Shown here one piece after another: positions 19,488 through 29,704 of a stretch of DNA of 64,000 nucleotides; the stretch's first letter is position 1; each line of letters opens with the position of its first letter. The DNA lies in assembly GCA_902587145.1 (NCBI GenBank), contig CACIKD010000002.1, forward strand, positions 80,072-144,071, in the 5' to 3' direction. Position numbers and translations under genes: made by a program. This stretch comes from an uncultured Pelagibacteraceae bacterium (GTDB lineage: Bacteria > Pseudomonadota > Alphaproteobacteria > Pelagibacterales > Pelagibacteraceae). The notes below the pieces were generated by a model. It was not told the DNA's origin. It did not search any database and saw only the letters and a program-made list of their open reading frames with translations.

Positions 19488-20056
19488 CAGAAGAATTAAT
19501 AATTTTAATACAGATAATATTTATCGATCTAGTCTTAGCTGGAGATAATGCAATTATTATTGGTATGGTTGCGTCAAAGTTTGATCCTGACAAAAGAAAA
19601 AAAATAATTTTTTGGGGAATTAGCGCTGCCGTTATCTTAAGAATATTATTCACATTAATTACAACTTATTTATTAATGATCACCGGCCTTAGATTGATCG
19701 GGGGTATTTTACTTCTTTATATTTGTTACAAATTGTATGTCGACGTAATTAAAGGCCAAATTGAAAAGAAAGATATTAAAGTTGATAACAGTTCATTTAG
19801 TAAAGCGATTTTTACAATTATTATGGCTGACGTTACAATGAGTCTTGATAATGTATTGAGTGTTGCAGGAGCAGCTAAAGGTCATTTTATGTTGTTAATA
19901 TTTGGCTTAGCTTTATCTATTGCGTTAATGGCTTTCGCAGCTAATTTGATAGCTAGATGGATTGAAAAATATAAATGGATTGGATGGTTGGGTTTATTGG
20001 CTATACTATTCGTAGCAGTAGATTTAATATACACTGATTTAAAATTGATTTTATAA
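19484..20056 (+). CDS. TerC/YjbE-family membrane protein
   Basis: DLVLAGDNAIIIGMV and MADVTMSLDNVLSVAGAAKGH motifs. Confidence 0.85.
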   Translation: MTEELIILIQIIFIDLVLAGDNAIIIGMVASKFDPDKRKKIIFWGISAAVILRILFTLITTYLLMITGLRLIGGILLLYICYKLYVDVIKGQIEKKDIKVDNSSFSKAIFTIIMADVTMSLDNVLSVAGAAKGHFMLLIFGLALSIALMAFAANLIARWIEKYKWIGWLGLLAILFVAVDLIYTDLKLIL

Positions 20057-20058
20057 AT

Positions 20059-20826
20059 ATGTATCTAAAAAAATATAATTTAAAGGGAAAATATTCATTA
20101 GTAACTGGAGCAGGTAAAGGTCTAGGAAGAGCTTGTGCTATAGCTTTGGCTGAAGCGGGTTCAAATTTGATTTTAATTAGTAGAACACAAAAAGACTTAG
20201 ACTCGGTATCGAAAATAGCCAAAAAATACAAAGTAAAAAGTAAAACCTATGTTTGTGATTTAACAAATTACATTAAGCTTAAAAAAATAATTGAAGAACA
20301 AAAAAAAATTGATGTTTTAATAAATAACGCAGGAACAAATATTCCTGAACATTTTCTAAAAATTCGTAAACAAGATATGGAAAAGGTAGTAAAAATAAAC
20401 ACAATTGCAGCATTCAATGTTGCAAACCTAGTTGCATTGAAAATGGTGGAGACAAAAAACAGAAAAAAAATTGGTGGAGCGATAGTTAATATGTCTTCTC
20501 AGATGGGTCATGTTGGAGGTCCCATAAGAAGTGTTTATAATATGACAAAATTTGGAATTGAGGGATTAACAAAAGGGATGGCAATAGATTTAGCTAAATA
20601 TAATATAAGAGTTAATAGCATTGCTCCTACTTTTGTAGTTACTCCGATGACAAAAAAATTCTTTAAAAATAAAAATTTTAGAAAAGAAGTTTTAGGTAAT
20701 ATTCCTTTAGGAAGATACGCAGAATTATCAGAAATATCTTCTGCGGCAGTTTTTTTAGCTTCAGATGCAGCTTCTATGGTAACTGGAACTTCATTATTGG
20801 TAGATGGTGGATGGACAGCAAGATAA
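20059..20826 (+). CDS. Short-chain dehydrogenase/reductase
   Basis: TGAGKGLGRA, NNAG, YNMTKFG motifs. Confidence 0.85.
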   Translation: MYLKKYNLKGKYSLVTGAGKGLGRACAIALAEAGSNLILISRTQKDLDSVSKIAKKYKVKSKTYVCDLTNYIKLKKIIEEQKKIDVLINNAGTNIPEHFLKIRKQDMEKVVKINTIAAFNVANLVALKMVETKNRKKIGGAIVNMSSQMGHVGGPIRSVYNMTKFGIEGLTKGMAIDLAKYNIRVNSIAPTFVVTPMTKKFFKNKNFRKEVLGNIPLGRYAELSEISSAAVFLASDAASMVTGTSLLVDGGWTAR

Positions 20827-21617
20827 TAAGATTACTACTCTTCTTTTTTTTACTACCTATAAATTCTTACGCAACTGAATTTCAAGGAAGTTTTAAACAA
20901 GGTTCTTTTATCCTAGGAAAAACTAATCAAAATTCAGAAGTTTATATCGATAAAAAAAAAGTCAGAGTAACAAAAGATGGGTACTTTGCTTTTGGTATAG
21001 ATAGAGACAGAAAAAATAATGTAATAATTAAAGTAATAAATAATGGAAAGACAGAGATTATAGAAAAAAAGATATTTAAAAAAAAATATATCATTCAAAG
21101 AATTGATGGTTTACCTCCTAAACAAGTTACACCCCCCAAAGAAGTTTATGATAGAATTAAAGCAGACAATGTTTTGATTGGTAAAGCTAGATCTGTAAAT
21201 AGTGATTTAACATTCTTCAAAAATAAGTTTAAAGCTCCACTAAAAAATTCAATTGTTACCGGAGTTTATGGAAGTCAAAGAATACTTAATGGCAAACCTA
21301 GAAGACCTCATTACGGATTGGATTTTGCCTCACCAGAGGGTACCCCAATTAAAGCTATGTTAGACGGTGTAGTTACTCTTGCAGAAGATGATCTATATTT
21401 TACTGGAGGTACAATTATCTTTGATCACGGACATGGGGTCAGTACATTATATATGCACTTAAAAGATGTAGATGTAAAAATTGGGCAAAAAGTAAAGCAA
21501 GGTGAAAAAATTGGAACAGTTGGAAAAACAGGAAGATCAACCGGGCCACATTTAGATATAAGATTAAATTGGTTTAATGTAAAACTAGATCCAGCTAGTG
21601 TTTTAAAATTAAATTAA
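20811..21617 (+). CDS. M23 family metallopeptidase, exported
   Basis: Signal peptide; HYGLDFASPEGTPIKAMLDGVV...HGHGVSTLYMHL LytM motif. Confidence 0.85.
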   Translation: MDSKIIRLLLFFFLLPINSYATEFQGSFKQGSFILGKTNQNSEVYIDKKKVRVTKDGYFAFGIDRDRKNNVIIKVINNGKTEIIEKKIFKKKYIIQRIDGLPPKQVTPPKEVYDRIKADNVLIGKARSVNSDLTFFKNKFKAPLKNSIVTGVYGSQRILNGKPRRPHYGLDFASPEGTPIKAMLDGVVTLAEDDLYFTGGTIIFDHGHGVSTLYMHLKDVDVKIGQKVKQGEKIGTVGKTGRSTGPHLDIRLNWFNVKLDPASVLKLN

Positions 21618-23395
21618 TTAAGATTTTTTTGAGGTTTCATATCAGATTTTTTAATACCAGCTACCTTCACAGGTTTTTTCATAGCATCTCTTCTGAACGG
21701 CTCACCTAATTCTTGATTTAGTATAATTTCTATAAAAGTAGTTATCCCTTTTTTTTGATCCTCACACGATTGTTTAATTGCTTTAGTAGTTTCTTCCATT
21801 GACTTAACTGTTACACCTTTTAAACCACATGCATCGGCAACTTTGGCAAAGCTTAACTCTGGATCAAGCTCCGTGCCTATAAAGTTATTGTTAAACCATA
21901 ATGTCGTATTTCTTTTTTCTGCTCCCCATTGATAATTTCTAAAAATTACCATTGTTATTGCTGGCCACTCTTCTCGCGCACAAGAGCTCATTTCGTTCAT
22001 GCTGATACCAAAAGCTCCGTCCCCAGCAAATCCAATTACCGGTACATCTGGGCAGCCAATTTTTGCTCCAAGTATAGATGGAAACCCATAACCACAAGGA
22101 CCAAACAAACCTGGTGCTAAATATTTTCTTCCCTTTTCAAATGTTGGATAAGCATTTCCAATAGCACAATTGTTTCCAATGTCACTTGAAATTATTACAT
22201 CTTCTGGCATACCTGCTTGTATTGCTCTCCAAGCTTGACGAGGTGACATTCTATCTTTATCTCTTGATCTAGCCTCTTTATTCCACACAGTTCCTGGATC
22301 GTCTTCTTCATGATCTAAGCTTGATAACTTTTGAAGCCAAGCAGACTTAGTTTGATGTATTAAATCTTTTCGTTTTTGCCTATCAGTATCACCTGCTTTT
22401 TTAGAAAGTTTATTTAGTAGTTGTTGTGCTACTAATTTAGCGTCACCACAAATACCAACTGTTACTTTTTTGGTTAAACCAATTCTATCTGAATTCATGT
22501 CTACTTGAATTATTTTTGCATTTTTTGGCCAGTAATCAATTCCATATCCAGGCAAAGTAGAAAATGGATTTAATCTTGTGCCCAAAGCTAAAACTACATC
22601 TGCTTTAGATATTAATTCCATTGCTGCTTTCGATCCATTGTATCCCAAAGGTCCGACGGCTAAAGGATGGCTTCCTGGAAAACTATCATTATGTTGATAG
22701 CCTGAACAAACGGGAGAGTCTAATTTTTCAGCTAATTTTTTACAATCTTCTATAGCTCCACCTATTACGACTCCAGCTCCAGATAAAATTACTGGAAACT
22801 TAGCGTCAGATAATAATTGTGCAGCTTTATCAATTGCTTCTGCTCCACCCGCCTGCCTCTCTAATCTAACGATTGGTGGTAATTCTATATCAATGACTTG
22901 AGTCCAATAATCTCTTGGAACATTAATTTGTGCAGGGGCAGATCCTCTTATCGCTTTTTCTATTACTCTATTTAAAACCTCTGCAATTCTTGAAGGATCT
23001 CTAACTTCTTCCTGATAACAAACCATGTCTTTAAATAAATTCATCTGTTCTACTTCTTGAAAACCACCTTGTCCCATAGTTTTGTTGGCTGCTTGAGGTG
23101 TTACCAAAAGTAATGGTGTATGATTCCAGTATGCAGTTTTGATTGGAGTTACTAATCCAGTAATTCCTGGTCCATTTTGAGCAACAACCATTGACATTTT
23201 TCCAGTAGCTCGAGTGTACCCATCAGCTATTAGACCACCATTAGTTTCATGAGCGACGTCCCAGAAAGTTATTCCAGCATCTGGAAAGATATGAGAAATA
23301 GGCATAAATGCTGAACCTATAATTCCAAACGCGTGTTCAATACCGTGCATCTGTAAAACTTTTACAAAAGCTTCTTCTGTGGTCATTTTAGCCAT
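21614..23395 (-). CDS. xsc: Sulfoacetaldehyde acetyltransferase
   Basis: 593 aa ThDP enzyme; MTTEEAFVKVLQMHGIEHAFGIIGSAFMPISHIFP...FWDVAHETNGGLIADGYTRATGK Xsc-type N terminus. Confidence 0.85.
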   Translation of the reverse strand: MAKMTTEEAFVKVLQMHGIEHAFGIIGSAFMPISHIFPDAGITFWDVAHETNGGLIADGYTRATGKMSMVVAQNGPGITGLVTPIKTAYWNHTPLLLVTPQAANKTMGQGGFQEVEQMNLFKDMVCYQEEVRDPSRIAEVLNRVIEKAIRGSAPAQINVPRDYWTQVIDIELPPIVRLERQAGGAEAIDKAAQLLSDAKFPVILSGAGVVIGGAIEDCKKLAEKLDSPVCSGYQHNDSFPGSHPLAVGPLGYNGSKAAMELISKADVVLALGTRLNPFSTLPGYGIDYWPKNAKIIQVDMNSDRIGLTKKVTVGICGDAKLVAQQLLNKLSKKAGDTDRQKRKDLIHQTKSAWLQKLSSLDHEEDDPGTVWNKEARSRDKDRMSPRQAWRAIQAGMPEDVIISSDIGNNCAIGNAYPTFEKGRKYLAPGLFGPCGYGFPSILGAKIGCPDVPVIGFAGDGAFGISMNEMSSCAREEWPAITMVIFRNYQWGAEKRNTTLWFNNNFIGTELDPELSFAKVADACGLKGVTVKSMEETTKAIKQSCEDQKKGITTFIEIILNQELGEPFRRDAMKKPVKVAGIKKSDMKPQKNLN

Positions 23396-23469
23396 AAAAA
23401 TCCTCTTAAATATATAATTAATCTTTCTTCCAATATATCAAAATTTAGTCTATATCCATTAAATATTTT

Positions 23470-23757
23470 ATGTCACAGCCTGATTTAATTATACACGATG
23501 AAAAAGATAATGTTGGTGTAGTTGTAATTGAAACCACAAAAAAAGGCCAAGATTGTAGTGCCTGGATCATGGAAAATGATAAAACTGTTAAAGTTAGCTC
23601 GATGAATGAAGTTCCTTTAGGTCACAAAATTGCTCTACAAGATTTAAAAGAAGGCGATACCATACTTAAATATGGTCACGATATAGGCAAGGTAGTAAAG
23701 CCTATAAAAAAAGGTGAACATGTGCATGTTCATAATGTAAAAACAAAAAAATGGTAA
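23470..23757 (+). CDS. suyA: UxaA-family small subunit, (2R)-sulfolactate sulfo-lyase alpha-like
   Basis: 95 aa SAF-domain protein followed by the large subunit; sulfonate context. Confidence 0.7.
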   Translation: MSQPDLIIHDEKDNVGVVVIETTKKGQDCSAWIMENDKTVKVSSMNEVPLGHKIALQDLKEGDTILKYGHDIGKVVKPIKKGEHVHVHNVKTKKW

Positions 23758-23761
23758 TAAG

Positions 23762-24928
23762 ATGGAAATCCCAAAAAGTTTTTTAGGTTATAAAAGAGAG
23801 AATGGTAGAGCAGGAACAAGAAACCATGTAATTATTCTTCCAGTCGATGATATTTCAAACGCATGTGCTGAAGCTGTGGCTAATAATATTAAAGGCACAA
23901 TAGCCTTACCTCACTCATATGGCAGATTGCAGTTTGGAGCAGATTTAGAATTACATTTTAGAACAATGATTGGGACTGGAAAAAATCCAAATGTTGCAGC
24001 AGTAATTGTAATAGGAATTGAACCTAAATGGACCAAAAGAATTGTAGATGAGATAGCAAAAACAGGAAAGCCTGTTGAAGGGTTTCATATAGAGAGAACC
24101 GGAGACATAGGTACAATAATGAAGGCCTCAAAAAAAGCACAAGAATTTTCTCAATGGGCTTCAGAGAAACAAAGGGAAGAATGTCCTTTAAGTGATTTAT
24201 GGATTTCAGTTAAATGCGGAGAGTCTGATACAACATCTGGCTTAGCATCAAACCCAACAGTAGGAAATTTGATGGAAAAATTAGAGCCTTTTGGAGTTCA
24301 TCTATGCTTCGGAGAGACTTCAGAATTAACTGGTGCTGAAAAAGTTTGTGCAGCTAGAGGAGCAACTCCAGAAGCTAAAGAAAAATTTATGAAAACTTGG
24401 AGCGCTTACAACGATTTTATTTTAAAAGAGGCAACTAATGATCTTTCTGAAAGTCAACCAACAGCGGGAAATATTGCTGGAGGTTTAACAACTATAGAAG
24501 AAAAAGCCTTTGGTAACTTCCAAAAAATAGGGAATTTAAAATTTATAGATGTATTAGAGCCAGCAGAAGAACCTAAAAAAGGTAAAGGATTATATTTCAT
24601 GGATACTTCGTCAGCTGCAGCAGAGTGTGTAACTTTACAAGCTGCAGGAGGATTTAATATACACTTGTTCCCTACAGGACAAGGTAACATTATAGGTAAT
24701 CCTATTGAGCCGGTAGTAAAATTAACAGCCAATCCTCTTACAGCAAAACTTATGAAAGAGCACGTAGACTGCGATGTTTCAAAAATTTTATCTAGAGAGA
24801 TGAATTTATCTCAAGCAGGAGATGAACTCATTAAAACTATGTTAAGAGTTGCTAACGGAAGATTAACTTGTGCTGAGGCTTTAGGTCATAGGGAGTTTGT
24901 AATGACTAAGCTATACAGAAGCGCATAA
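23762..24928 (+). CDS. suyB: UxaA-family large subunit, (2R)-sulfolactate sulfo-lyase beta-like
   Basis: 388 aa; [44 protein letters not shown]. Confidence 0.72.
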   Translation: MEIPKSFLGYKRENGRAGTRNHVIILPVDDISNACAEAVANNIKGTIALPHSYGRLQFGADLELHFRTMIGTGKNPNVAAVIVIGIEPKWTKRIVDEIAKTGKPVEGFHIERTGDIGTIMKASKKAQEFSQWASEKQREECPLSDLWISVKCGESDTTSGLASNPTVGNLMEKLEPFGVHLCFGETSELTGAEKVCAARGATPEAKEKFMKTWSAYNDFILKEATNDLSESQPTAGNIAGGLTTIEEKAFGNFQKIGNLKFIDVLEPAEEPKKGKGLYFMDTSSAAAECVTLQAAGGFNIHLFPTGQGNIIGNPIEPVVKLTANPLTAKLMKEHVDCDVSKILSREMNLSQAGDELIKTMLRVANGRLTCAEALGHREFVMTKLYRSA

Positions 24929-24940
24929 CAATAAAGTATT

Positions 24941-26071
24941 TTATTTTTCTGGAAATTTAACTTCGTCTTCTTTTTTAACTTCTTTTTTTCTAAAGTCACT
25001 AAGCATTTTTCTAATTATTGGACTTAGAACTTTTCTCATAAATGCAATTAGTGCCCCAAGAGCTACGGCTAATAAAATAGCAAGTGTTCCGTATAAGAAA
25101 GGCGCTTCACTCGCAAAGTTTACAGTAAATTCTGCTAAAGCGTTTAAATCTGTTTTAATAATTTTTTCTCCATTAAAATTGGATTTGTCTCTAAAGAAAG
25201 AGTCGTAACCAATAGCGATAGCTACCGAAATCAGAAGCATTGCAAATAAAGATTTTAACTCTGTACTATCTAAAAACTGACCAAGCTTTTGACCAAGTTG
25301 AACACCAACTATAGAACCAAGTATGAGTGGAATAACTAAAAATAAGTCAATAGATCCATAATTGAATGCGTGTAGTATTGTTACTATTGCACTTATAAAA
25401 ATGGTAACAAATAATGAAGTTCCTGGTATCAATTTAATTGGCATTCCAACAATATAAATCATAGCTGGCACCATTAAGAATGCGCCACCAATACCCATCA
25501 TTGCTGCTACAAAACCGACTACTAAGCCTAATAAAATTGGAGTTAAAGCGCTTTCATATAATTTTGATTTAGGAAATCTCATTCTTATTGGCAATCCTTG
25601 AAGCCAATTATGTTCATGAAGTTTTTGTTTAATTGAAGTTTTTTTTCTTTGTAGAACTTTTTCTCTATAAGTTTGAATTAACATTAATGTTCCAACCATT
25701 GCAAGCAGATACATATATAATAAGGAAATTATTATACTTATTTTTCCTATATCAGAAAAAAATGTAAATGTTGTTATTCCTAGTATTGTTCCTGCTACAC
25801 CGCCAGAAACAATCATTAAGCCCATTTTATAATCTAAAGTATTTTTATACCAATGTGTTAGAGATCCGGAGACCGATGTTGCTAATATATTATTAACTTC
25901 GTTCGGCACAGCATAAACAGGGGGTATTCCCATAAATATTAAAAATGGCGTCATTAAAAAACCTCCACCTACACCAAACAAACCTGACAATACACCTACA
26001 GCTAAACTTAAGAATAATAATAAAAAGATATCTATATTGACCTGTGCAATTGGAAGATAAATTTCCAGCAT
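24941..26071 (-). CDS. TauE/SafE-family (TSUP) anion permease, candidate sulfite exporter
   Basis: GLFGVGGGFLMTPFL and MGIGGAFLMVPAMIY repeated motifs. Confidence 0.8.
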   Translation of the reverse strand: MLEIYLPIAQVNIDIFLLLFLSLAVGVLSGLFGVGGGFLMTPFLIFMGIPPVYAVPNEVNNILATSVSGSLTHWYKNTLDYKMGLMIVSGGVAGTILGITTFTFFSDIGKISIIISLLYMYLLAMVGTLMLIQTYREKVLQRKKTSIKQKLHEHNWLQGLPIRMRFPKSKLYESALTPILLGLVVGFVAAMMGIGGAFLMVPAMIYIVGMPIKLIPGTSLFVTIFISAIVTILHAFNYGSIDLFLVIPLILGSIVGVQLGQKLGQFLDSTELKSLFAMLLISVAIAIGYDSFFRDKSNFNGEKIIKTDLNALAEFTVNFASEAPFLYGTLAILLAVALGALIAFMRKVLSPIIRKMLSDFRKKEVKKEDEVKFPEK

Positions 26072-26107
26072 AAGTCTAAGTATGCTTGAAAATTGACCTT
26101 GTCAATA

Positions 26108-26458
26108 TTAATAAATTGTGGCTCCAAATACTTTTACTAAGTCGCCTTCAACTCCCAAAACTAATCTGCCCAGAAATTCCCCTTTAACGGTATCACTTTT
26201 TTGCTTATACAAAACAGTAATAAAATTATCTCTTCTTATACAGCCTAATACTTCTTGCTGCTCAGAAAGACTTGTTAGCAATTTATTGCTAGCCCATTGC
26301 TTTCCTAGCTCTACCTCATTAGCACCGTAAAGCATCTGAGATGAGAAATCCTTTGTAAAACCTCCGTAATCTTTAATATTGGAAGATTTTACTAAGTTAG
26401 ACCAAATAGGACTAGCGATCTTAATGATTTCATCATCGCTTTTCTCTAACAAGTTCAT
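26108..26458 (-). CDS. Hypothetical protein between aprA and the TauE-like gene
   Basis: About 116 aa from MNLLEKSDDE; start chosen to avoid overlap with aprA. Confidence 0.5.
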   Translation of the reverse strand: MNLLEKSDDEIIKIASPIWSNLVKSSNIKDYGGFTKDFSSQMLYGANEVELGKQWASNKLLTSLSEQQEVLGCIRRDNFITVLYKQKSDTVKGEFLGRLVLGVEGDLVKVFGATIY

Positions 26459-26468
26459 TTTGATAAAT

Positions 26469-28328
26469 TTAAGAGGCCTTCTTTTTCTTATCGTCGCCAA
26501 CTATGTGATATACAGGCATTTTTTCCAATGTAAATTTGCCAGTTTTTGGGTCTCTTCTTGATACAGTTAAACAATGCCAATTTTCGTCATCAAGCTTTAA
26601 CTTATCACCCCTGTAATAGTATCCAGGCCAACGTGTCTCTTCTCTAAAAAGAGTATGTTCAGTCACGCATTGTGAAGTTAAAGTCCTATGTTTTAATTCC
26701 CAAGCTCTCATTAATTGGTGATAATCTTCAGCACCTACATTTTCTAAATCTTCTTGTAACCAGTCTAGTAATTCTAAACCTTTTTTCAATAAATTATCAT
26801 TAGTCATATAATTAGCAGTAATCCCACCTACATACTCATCCATTATTTTCTGAAGTCTTTGCAATCCTTGAATAGGAGAAATGTAACTCGGTGAAACTGT
26901 TCCGCCTGTAATCTCGTTTCTACCGATAGTATAATTGTCTAAAGGTTTATAGATGATATCTCTCAAATTATTACATTGGTTATCACTTACATTAATATCT
27001 TCAGCTTTTTTATCTTCTATATATTTTACTGCTGCTTTTGCTGCCAATCTTCCTTCTGTGAAAGAACCGGATGAAAATTTATGAGCACTTCCTCCAACAG
27101 TATCACCTGCACCAAACAAACCTTCAACTGTGGTCATTCTGTTATAACCCCAAAAATATTCTGGCGGAGCTATGTCTTCTGGACCGCTAACCCAAGCTCC
27201 AGAGCAAGTAGCATGAGAGCCCATGACGTATGGTTCGGATGTCGTTAATTCAGGATTAGTATATTTAGGATCAATGTTTTGTGAAGCCCATACAACAGCT
27301 TGACCAACAGTCATACCTAAAAAATTTTCCCATCCAACCGTTTCTAAATGTGGATCTTGGAAAGCTTCTTTTGTAACCATGTGAATTGGTCCACCTCCGG
27401 CCATTACTTCTTGTATAAATGCATGATTTCTTAAACAAGTTGGAGTTGGGTGATGATCTATATACTCGCCTACTAACTCTTTTGTTTTATCGTACCATTT
27501 TTTCTCATAGTTCTCACCATTTGCATTTTGCGTGTAAGTTTTTAAGTGTAAAAAATAAGCGCCTACAGGACCATATCCATCTTTAAATCTACATAATACA
27601 ATTCTATTCTCCATTTGAGTCATTTTTGCTCCAGCTGCGATCGGTAAAGCATAAGCAGATCCATTACTCCAAGGAGCGTACCAAGTTCTTCCCATTCCTT
27701 CTCCAACTGCCCTAGGCTTAAATATATGTGACGCTCCACCTGCAGCTACTATTACTGTTTTAGCTTTAAACACATGATAGTCACCAGTTCTCATATTAAA
27801 ACCTACCGCTCCACCAACTCTATTCTCATTATTTTCATCCATCAGTAAGTGTGTGACCATTATTCTATTATAAATTTTATCCGCAGATTTTTTTGCAGCT
27901 TCAGCTACAATTGGTTTGTAGCTCTCTCCGTGAATCATAATTTGCCATTTGCCCTCTCTTTGGTACCTGCCAGTTTTTTTATCTTTCATCATGGGAAGAC
28001 CCCATTCATCAAACATGTGCACTGTAGAGTCAACATGACGAGCCATATCATAACCAAGGTCTTCTCTTACTAATCCCATAAGATCATTTCTTGCATATCT
28101 AACATGATCTTCAGGTTGATTTTCGTTCCATCTCATGCCCATGTAGCAGTTTATAGCGTACAAGCCTTGGGCCACTGCACCACTTCTATCTATATTAGCT
28201 TTTTCTACACAGATGATTTTTAAATCTCTTCCCCAGTGTCTGGCTTCAAATGTAGCACCTGTTCCGGCCATACCTCCACCTACTACAAGAACATCGCAAT
28301 TTTCGTGAACAGTTTTTCTTTTTGGCAT
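26469..28328 (-). CDS. aprA: Adenylylsulfate reductase alpha subunit
   Basis: 619 aa flavoprotein; CDVLVVGGGMAGTGATFEARHW, adjacent to AprB ferredoxin subunit. Confidence 0.92.
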   Translation of the reverse strand: MPKRKTVHENCDVLVVGGGMAGTGATFEARHWGRDLKIICVEKANIDRSGAVAQGLYAINCYMGMRWNENQPEDHVRYARNDLMGLVREDLGYDMARHVDSTVHMFDEWGLPMMKDKKTGRYQREGKWQIMIHGESYKPIVAEAAKKSADKIYNRIMVTHLLMDENNENRVGGAVGFNMRTGDYHVFKAKTVIVAAGGASHIFKPRAVGEGMGRTWYAPWSNGSAYALPIAAGAKMTQMENRIVLCRFKDGYGPVGAYFLHLKTYTQNANGENYEKKWYDKTKELVGEYIDHHPTPTCLRNHAFIQEVMAGGGPIHMVTKEAFQDPHLETVGWENFLGMTVGQAVVWASQNIDPKYTNPELTTSEPYVMGSHATCSGAWVSGPEDIAPPEYFWGYNRMTTVEGLFGAGDTVGGSAHKFSSGSFTEGRLAAKAAVKYIEDKKAEDINVSDNQCNNLRDIIYKPLDNYTIGRNEITGGTVSPSYISPIQGLQRLQKIMDEYVGGITANYMTNDNLLKKGLELLDWLQEDLENVGAEDYHQLMRAWELKHRTLTSQCVTEHTLFREETRWPGYYYRGDKLKLDDENWHCLTVSRRDPKTGKFTLEKMPVYHIVGDDKKKKAS

Positions 28329-28798
28329 TAATAATAAACTCCCTTTTTAAAAGAGTCTTTACTAATTGTAGGTAAATCTTTCTTAGTATCTAATCCCTCA
28401 GGCTCAGAGTAAAGAACTTGAGAATTCATTTCACCTTGTCGAGGTTTATCTCCCTCAGCTAATTTTGGAATAAATTTTCCCCAAGGTTTTGTTGTAATGG
28501 GAGAGACAAAATCTTTTTCTGTTCCATTTCTGAATTTAATTTTCCAAGAAATAGTTCCCTTTTCTTCTTCTCTTCTAACTCTTACACTGTGTCCCATGGG
28601 AGCAAAATCTGCATATCCTCTAACATCAATGGCATGATTAGGACATGCTTTAACACATGAATAACATTCCCAACAAAAATTAGGTTCAATATTTTTTGCT
28701 CTTCTGATAGTTTCATCGATATGCATAATGTCTGAAGGGCAAATATCTACGCAATGCCCGCATCCATCACATCTTGTCATATATACAAAAGTAGACAT
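28328..28798 (-). CDS. aprB: Adenylylsulfate reductase beta subunit (ferredoxin type)
   Basis: CDGCGHCVDICP and CWECYSCVKACP 4Fe-4S motifs. Confidence 0.93.
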   Translation of the reverse strand: MSTFVYMTRCDGCGHCVDICPSDIMHIDETIRRAKNIEPNFCWECYSCVKACPNHAIDVRGYADFAPMGHSVRVRREEEKGTISWKIKFRNGTEKDFVSPITTKPWGKFIPKLAEGDKPRQGEMNSQVLYSEPEGLDTKKDLPTISKDSFKKGVYY

Positions 28799-28861
28799 AA
28801 TTATTTCCTCTTAGTTTCTATAATAGCTTTAAATAATATACTAGTTTTATTAATCATGATG

Positions 28862-29653
28862 TTAATAATGTTTTGGTTGTTCTCTTTTAATACCAAGGCC
28901 AAATTGCTCTGGTGCGTCCGCTGGTGGAGGCAAATTGTCTCTAGACCCATCGGCCTCTGCTAAATTTTTTTGTATAGCAGCACCCGGTTTATAAAACATG
29001 TGGGCAAATTTAGACCAATAAACTCCACCAAATAAAGCTAAATTTGCAAAGATAAATAAAATTAAAAATAAATAACTTAATCCCGTCATTCCAGAAGATT
29101 GAAAATAAGACCAAGCTAATCCAAAAGTAGCGCATGCTAGTAAAGCTAAAACAAATAAATCAGCGGCAATAATTCTGTACCAAGGATGTGCTTCTGCGGA
29201 TACATCTACTCTTAAAAAAAACCAAAACCAATACCCACCTAAACATGTCATTATTGCTCCAACGTGCCAGATAATTGGAATATAAGATGGCGCTGCTACG
29301 CCATCAGAATATTTAAATATTAAAACTACAGATGCGATCCAAAAAAGGATTGTTCCATACATTCCAAGCACATGAGCCAGTCTTCTCTTTCCAAATCCAA
29401 GCTCTGATGTAGTTGCGATATCACTAGCAACTGTTTTTAAAATTACGGCTGTTTTTTTTCCAGCGCTTAATTCTGTTTTTGCGGATTTTTTTGCTTTTTG
29501 AGCATTTCTAAAAAAATAAACTACATTTTTTTTATGTAGCATATCTAAGCCTGTTCCAATAATAATTAAAAGTACCATAGCAATTACAAAAAATTGCAAG
29601 AAAATTGATGGTACTGTTTGTGAAAGTTCTGCAAATGGGTTAATTGAAAACAT
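28862..29653 (-). CDS. aprM: APS reductase membrane anchor, AprM-like
   Basis: 263 aa multi-TM protein directly upstream of aprBA. Confidence 0.75.
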   Translation of the reverse strand: MFSINPFAELSQTVPSIFLQFFVIAMVLLIIIGTGLDMLHKKNVVYFFRNAQKAKKSAKTELSAGKKTAVILKTVASDIATTSELGFGKRRLAHVLGMYGTILFWIASVVLIFKYSDGVAAPSYIPIIWHVGAIMTCLGGYWFWFFLRVDVSAEAHPWYRIIAADLFVLALLACATFGLAWSYFQSSGMTGLSYLFLILFIFANLALFGGVYWSKFAHMFYKPGAAIQKNLAEADGSRDNLPPPADAPEQFGLGIKREQPKHY

Positions 29654-29704
29654 AAATAATTTTAGTAGTTTGATGTATACAGGTCAAGTGAGAACAATTC
29701 GCAA

